The notes under the pieces are model-generated. The model saw only the letters and a program-made list of their open reading frames with translations. It was not told the DNA's origin and did not search any database. A stretch of 9,105 nucleotides of DNA, from NCBI GenBank assembly GCA_030646745.1, contig JAUSKV010000022.1, forward strand, positions 1 to 9,105, written 5' to 3'. Numbering within the stretch: position 1 is the stretch's first letter; each line of letters begins with the position of its first letter. This document shows, one piece after another, positions 6,537 to 9,105 of this stretch. This DNA is from Sulfurimonas sp. (lineage in GTDB: Bacteria > Campylobacterota > Campylobacteria > Campylobacterales > Sulfurimonadaceae). The translations under genes were made by a program, and so were the position numbers.

Positions 6537-7598
6537 CTACTTCTCTTTTGGCTCAGCAGCAGATTTCGCAGATTTTATAGCACTCTCCAGAGCTGTTTTT
6601 GCTATTCCCCAAGCCTGTTTGCCCATTCTTTTTGCCTCTTGGGCTGTTTGCGATTTTAGAGCATTATCAGCTTTTCTGACAGCCGATTTAGCGAGAGCCG
6701 AGAATCTCTCTCTCATTATTTCTGCAGCCTCTTTTGAAATATGAACCAACTCTTCAAGATCATAGGACATATTTTGATTTATCTCTAAAAGTATTTTTTC
6801 AGTACTGGATAAACTCTGAGCGGCTTGCGTTTGAACGACTTGTGAAAAGAGAATGTCCGTTTGGTTTAAATCCTCGATTATCGTGTCGTAATCCTCGATT
6901 AAAATATGTTTCGCTTCGATTGGCATGTATGCAAGGCGTTTTTTAAATCTGTCAATAGAGCGAACAAGACCGCTTCTCATTCCTTTAAGCGTTGCATTTA
7001 GAATCTCCTCTGCCCTTGTAGGAGTCGCTTCTGCTACATCTATGGCCGATTGTAAAATAGTAGAGAGAATTTTTCTGATTCTAATTGTATTAAGGGAACC
7101 CTCTTTAATAGCTTCGAAAGTCAACTCCTTTATCATCTCCTCTGTTGCTTCCTTTATATCGCCGTCTGTATCTTTTTCAAGAGCAGTAATAATAGCAGAT
7201 TCAACCATTTCACCAAGCAAATCAAACAAATCAATAGATTGTAGTTTAACCTGATGCAATTTTGATAAAATTTGAGTATCATCAGGATTAACTTGCATCT
7301 CCATGGCGTTAAAAACACGATATTTTAATTCTTGGAGTGCTTCGGATTTTCTGTCAAGATTCCGCTCAATCTGCTCTTTCTGGGCTAAAAGTATTTCAAC
7401 TTCATCCTGAAGAGTTTTAGTTTCAATGTCCAAAATTGCAGTTGCCAATGTTTTTATTTCATGCAGATTAAGCTCATTCGCATCAACATTCCACTCTGTC
7501 ACTAAATGTTTAACAATATCCTCTACTCTTTCATTCACAGTCGGAAGTTCTCTATTATATGAGTTTTTTAAGTCTCTCTGCAGTTTTTCTAAATCCAT
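6537..7598 (-). CDS. Large all-helical cytoplasmic protein of unknown function
   Basis: Protein of 353 residues that I do not recognise firmly; it may belong to the DUF6781 group, from memory only. It has no signal peptide, no long hydrophobic segment and no cysteine. It is highly charged and predicted nearly all helical. A coiled-coil-like stretch lies at about 58-95, rich in Glu, Lys and Gln. The C-terminal 60 residues (from about 293) are Ala/Lys-rich amphipathic helix with repeated AK/SA units, similar in style to phasin-, histone H1- or LEA-like segments. The start at 7598 is well supported by AAGGAG at 7605-7610 six bases upstream. Hairpins separate it from the DUF493 gene upstream, and it converges on the sox operon. 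A structural, granule-associated or scaffold role is possible but is only inferred from composition. Confidence 0.75.
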   Translation of the reverse strand: MDLEKLQRDLKNSYNRELPTVNERVEDIVKHLVTEWNVDANELNLHEIKTLATAILDIETKTLQDEVEILLAQKEQIERNLDRKSEALQELKYRVFNAMEMQVNPDDTQILSKLHQVKLQSIDLFDLLGEMVESAIITALEKDTDGDIKEATEEMIKELTFEAIKEGSLNTIRIRKILSTILQSAIDVAEATPTRAEEILNATLKGMRSGLVRSIDRFKKRLAYMPIEAKHILIEDYDTIIEDLNQTDILFSQVVQTQAAQSLSSTEKILLEINQNMSYDLEELVHISKEAAEIMRERFSALAKSAVRKADNALKSQTAQEAKRMGKQAWGIAKTALESAIKSAKSAAEPKEK

Positions 7599-7623
7599 AT
7601 CAATCTCCTTAATTTTATTCTAT

Positions 7624-7648
7624 AAAATGAAGGAAACCTTCACTTTTT
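7624..7648 (-). terminator. Intrinsic terminator-like hairpin after the moaC-DUF493 pair
   Basis: TGAAGG (7628-7633) and CCTTCA (7637-7642) form a perfect six-base-pair stem with a three-base loop, extended by AAA/TTT after one mismatch. On the - strand it is followed by TTTTAT. It lies about 60 bp past the DUF493 stop codon and about 30 bp before the start of the helical protein gene. It may end the moaC transcript or partly attenuate read-through. The + strand also has a T5 run after the stem, so it could work both ways. Confidence 0.5.
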
Positions 7649-7656
7649 AATACGAT

Positions 7657-7674
7657 AATGGAACAAGTCCCATT
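7657..7674 (-). other. RNA hairpin with a four-base loop, - strand
   Basis: Read on the - strand, AATGGGA and TTCCATT pair over seven positions (one G-U) around a CTTG loop. On the + strand the G-U becomes an A-C mismatch, so the structure favours - strand RNA. It lies 33 bp past the DUF493 stop and just before the terminator-like hairpin at 7624-7648. Confidence 0.35.
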
Positions 7675-7706
7675 CTCTTCGCTTGGCACCGCTGAGACGA
7701 CTAAAG

Positions 7707-7976
7707 TCAGAGTACCATTTTAATATTTTGGTGGCTTTTTAAAGCCTCATAAATAAAGTTTCTATCATCTTCATTATGGACAAGTAAATCAAGGTTCATG
7801 CTGATATATTTATTTGTTTTACTGGCATTTGAATGGGTTAAATTATGTTCCCGTCCCACTATAACCTCATGAATTGCCTTTTGAATAGTCTGTTTTTCAT
7901 AACCTATAAGTTTATAAGACCAAGTACATGGGTAAGTTAATTCTAGTTTCTGTACACTATCGTTGATAATCTCCAC
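7707..7976 (-). CDS. DUF493 / YbeD-HP0495 family protein
   Basis: Small cytoplasmic protein of the DUF493 family (E. coli YbeD, H. pylori HP0495), a ferredoxin-like fold of unknown function. The core [16 protein letters not shown] resembles the family N terminus, and the ending IKMVL closely resembles the YbeD ending. A GTG start at 7976 is chosen over the ATG at 8009. AGGAGG (7982-7987 in + coordinates) lies exactly five bases before the GTG, and the resulting 89 residues match the usual 85-90. The ATG start would add 11 residues, lacks a ribosome site and lies deeper inside moaC. With the GTG start the gene overlaps the 3' end of moaC by 20 bp, so the two are probably translationally coupled. 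E. coli YbeD lies between dacA and lipB, so the moaC pairing is not the standard one. Confidence 0.85.
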   Translation of the reverse strand: MEIINDSVQKLELTYPCTWSYKLIGYEKQTIQKAIHEVIVGREHNLTHSNASKTNKYISMNLDLLVHNEDDRNFIYEALKSHQNIKMVL

Positions 7977-8427
7977 TTTTGCCTCCTGATTTAGTTTCAA
8001 GTTGTACATTTCTAATAATCATGCTCTTATCTATCGCTTTTACCATATCATAAATTGTCAAAAGACCTATACTTGTTCCGGTAAGCGCTTCCATCTCAAC
8101 TCCGGTTTGACCCGTTAGTTTTGCAGTCAGAGTTAGTTTAAATCCTGGGAGATCTGAAAGCTCCTCAACATCACAGTTAATTCCACTAAGATTTAATAGA
8201 TGACACATAGGAATAAGCTCGCTTGTCTTTTTAGCACCCATAATTGCCGCAATAACTGCTGTTTGGAGAACCGGACCTTTCTTGGTCTTTTCAGTGACGA
8301 TTGCTTCATAAGCATCTCTGCTCATCTCTATTATTCCGCTCGCTACAGCAACTCTAGTCGTCTGAATTTTGTCAGAGACATCCACCATTTTTGGTCTATC
8401 TTTCTCATCAAGATGTGTTAAGTTCAT
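7957..8427 (-). CDS. moaC: Cyclic pyranopterin monophosphate synthase MoaC
   Basis: MoaC makes cyclic pyranopterin monophosphate together with MoaA, the first step of molybdenum cofactor synthesis in the cytoplasm. The protein has 156 residues, normal for the family. Motifs in order are MVDVSDK (14-20), LIPMCH (71-76), TGVEMEALT (108-116), DMVKAIDK (127-134) and KSGGKSGD (146-153). D127 and K130 correspond to the E. coli catalytic Asp128 and Lys131. The common CHPL is CHLL here, with Leu77 in place of Pro. GAGGA lies just before the ATG and a TATAAT box lies about 29 bp upstream. The DUF493 gene overlaps its 3' end. The product supports SoxC, the molybdoenzyme expected from the sox operon, though MoaC is a general pathway enzyme. 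Confidence 0.95.
   Translation of the reverse strand: MNLTHLDEKDRPKMVDVSDKIQTTRVAVASGIIEMSRDAYEAIVTEKTKKGPVLQTAVIAAIMGAKKTSELIPMCHLLNLSGINCDVEELSDLPGFKLTLTAKLTGQTGVEMEALTGTSIGLLTIYDMVKAIDKSMIIRNVQLETKSGGKSGDYQR
7982..7987 (-). promoter_or_regulatory. Ribosome binding site that fixes the GTG start of the DUF493 gene
   Basis: AGGAGG on the - strand, five bases before the GTG at 7976 and inside the 3' end of moaC. It is the strongest Shine-Dalgarno match I noticed in the window and decides the start against the ATG at 8009. Confidence 0.75.
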
Positions 8428-8455
8428 GATTCCTCATCTTTGTTAATATTTTTAT

Positions 8456-8461
8456 ATTATA
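8456..8461 (-). promoter_or_regulatory. Candidate -10 box for moaC
   Basis: A perfect TATAAT on the - strand, about 29 bases before the moaC start codon. No good -35 box is visible 17 bases upstream. Weak -35 elements are usual for sigma-70 promoters in Campylobacterota. Confidence 0.5.
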
Positions 8462-8479
8462 TCCAATGGTGTTAAATAG

Positions 8480-8602
8480 TTATCTAGCACTGTAAAATTT
8501 GTCATCTGTTTTTCTAAGTTTATTTACTGCTGATTTTACGCAATCCCTTAAAGCTTCTCGCATAGAAAACGATAGATTTGCAAAGACTTTACGCACTTTC
8601 AT
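8480..8602 (-). CDS. Possible 40-residue small protein
   Basis: An ATG-to-TAA reading frame of 40 codons, upstream of and in the same direction as moaC. The product starts MKVRKVFANLSFSMREALRD and continues with basic and polar residues, with one cysteine at 21. It would be a soluble, basic, mostly helical protein with no signal peptide. It has no clear ribosome site; the palindrome at 8608-8619 sits five bases before the ATG, where such a site would be. I do not recognise it. The length alone could arise by chance in AT-rich DNA, so it is a candidate only. Confidence 0.3.
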   Translation of the reverse strand: MKVRKVFANLSFSMREALRDCVKSAVNKLRKTDDKFYSAR

Positions 8603-8607
8603 AAAAA

Positions 8608-8619
8608 TGACTAAAGTCA
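8608..8619. promoter_or_regulatory. TGAC-N4-GTCA palindrome, possible operator
   Basis: TGACTAAAGTCA is symmetric over TGACT/AGTCA. It lies in the divergent intergenic region before the acyltransferase gene (+) and upstream of the possible small gene and moaC (-). Half-sites with a four-base spacer recall those of some CRP/FNR-family regulators, but no specific regulator can be named. A similar copy at 7699-7710 sits in a gene 3' end. Confidence 0.3.
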
Positions 8620-8672
8620 GTTATTATTTGGTTTACAACAATAAAATCATAACTATTACAATACAAAAAAGC

Positions 8673-8678
8673 TATAAT
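8673..8678 (+). promoter_or_regulatory. Candidate -10 box for the acyltransferase gene
   Basis: TATAAT preceded by GC and an A-rich stretch, 34 bases before the acyltransferase start codon. The predicted leader is short and contains AAAGGA at 8698-8703. No clear -35 box is seen, as is common in Campylobacterota. Confidence 0.55.
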
Positions 8679-8712
8679 TCGCAAATTCACATAAAAAAAA
8701 GGACTACAACTT

Positions 8713-9105
8713 ATGACTATCCCTATTACGAATGTTGCCCAGTCCACCGCTATTGTAATTTTTGTTTTACTGGCGATTTTTTTTCTTAGCTTACGTAAAA
8801 CAGAGCATAGCGATCTGTTTCCGATTGCAGTTACTCAGGAGCTAAAAGGCTTTGGCATACTAAGTGTTGTGTTTGCACATATCGCTTATGTGCTAGTGAG
8901 CGATAATCAGTTTCTTTATCCGCTTTCAATTGCAGCTGGAACAGGGGTGGATTTATTTCTTTTTATGTCTGGCTTTGGACTGACAATAGGAATGAGGAAA
9001 AAAACATTATCTGCCAAAGAATTTTATAAACGACGCCTTATTAGGGTATTTATTCCTTTTTGGATAGTGTTATTTCTGCTTTATATTACGGATGCAGGTT
9101 TACTT
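8713..9105 (+). CDS. Acyltransferase-3 family membrane protein, N-terminal part (3' end outside window)
   Basis: The first 131 residues of a multi-pass inner-membrane acyltransferase (acyltransferase family 3), cut by the right window edge. A first hydrophobic helix lies at about 11-27. The family motif K-x10-H is K45 to H56 in KGFGILSVVFAH, where His is the likely catalytic residue. Next come GTGVDLFLFMSGFGL (76-90) and FYKRRLIRVFIPFW (104-117), both typical of the family. These enzymes acylate surface sugars, lipopolysaccharide, capsule or peptidoglycan; the substrate here cannot be read from the sequence. The start at 8713 is the first ATG after an in-frame stop at 8692, with AAAGGA nine bases upstream. 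It is divergent from moaC and unrelated to the sox genes. Confidence 0.85.
   Translation, partial: MTIPITNVAQSTAIVIFVLLAIFFLSLRKTEHSDLFPIAVTQELKGFGILSVVFAHIAYVLVSDNQFLYPLSIAAGTGVDLFLFMSGFGLTIGMRKKTLSAKEFYKRRLIRVFIPFWIVLFLLYITDAGLL

Noticed and set aside
6520..7254. Several + strand open frames opposite the helical protein gene
   Set aside because: They are antisense to a long, well-supported gene with a strong ribosome site, overlap each other and resemble no family.
7699..8620. The 12-base repeat GACTAAAGTCAG at 7699 and 8609 as a paired regulatory element
   Set aside because: A repeated 12-mer is expected by chance in about 9 kb, and the first copy overlaps the 3' end of a gene. Only the complete palindrome at 8608 is kept as a candidate.
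8499..8789. A 96-codon + strand frame
   Set aside because: Its end overlaps the start of the acyltransferase gene in another frame, its product has low-complexity stretches with no family features, and it runs over the -10 box and intergenic DNA.
1..9105. CRISPR arrays, tRNA or rRNA genes, insertion sequences, prophage or toxin-antitoxin genes
   Set aside because: I saw no regularly spaced repeats, no tRNA cloverleaf, no transposase and no paired toxin-antitoxin frames.

Overview
The window is AT-rich and tightly packed, with A/G-rich ribosome sites and TATAAT-type -10 boxes. It looks like a sulfur-oxidising Campylobacterota (epsilonproteobacterium) of the Sulfurimonas/Sulfurovum kind. The soxD-soxY-soxZ order fits the soxCDYZ cluster known from Sulfurimonas, where sox genes are split between two loci. 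The genus is inferred from protein similarity and gene order remembered from the family; no search was run.

Region 1 (3-6352, + strand) is one uninterrupted series of nine genes. It starts with the C-terminal half of a SoxD-type cytochrome c, whose reading frame is open to the left window edge. Then come soxY (Tat signal, GGCGG carrier tail), soxZ, a periplasmic metallo-beta-lactamase-fold hydrolase (SoxH-like), a secreted thioredoxin-fold protein (CGYC, SoxW-like) and a MOSC-domain protein. The series ends with a secreted tandem-DUF302 protein, a Tat-exported flavocytochrome c sulfide dehydrogenase flavoprotein (SoxF/FccB) and a membrane-anchored single-DUF302 protein. Gaps are 8-68 bp. Nearly all products carry export signals, so this is a periplasmic sulfur-oxidation module: SoxYZ carries the sulfur, SoxCD oxidises the sulfane sulfur, the thioredoxin-like protein may keep the SoxY thiol usable, and SoxF oxidises sulfide or reactivates SoxYZ.

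The most interesting point is that the flavoprotein has no cytochrome subunit (SoxE/FccA) next to it. It is instead flanked by two DUF302 proteins that share a cysteine pair at identical spacing (CX20C). This suggests an undescribed redox or sulfur-transfer partner role.

Region 2 (6353-6536) lies between convergent genes and holds two inverted repeats and a run of nine T. Region 3 (6537-8427, - strand) holds a long all-helical protein of unknown function, a DUF493/YbeD-like small protein that probably starts at a GTG, and moaC (molybdenum cofactor synthesis), with hairpins between the helical gene and the DUF493 gene. Region 4 (8428-8712) is a divergent intergenic region with -10 boxes, a TGAC-N4-GTCA palindrome and a possible 40-residue small gene on the - strand. 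From 8713 a membrane acyltransferase (acyltransferase-3 family) runs off the right edge.
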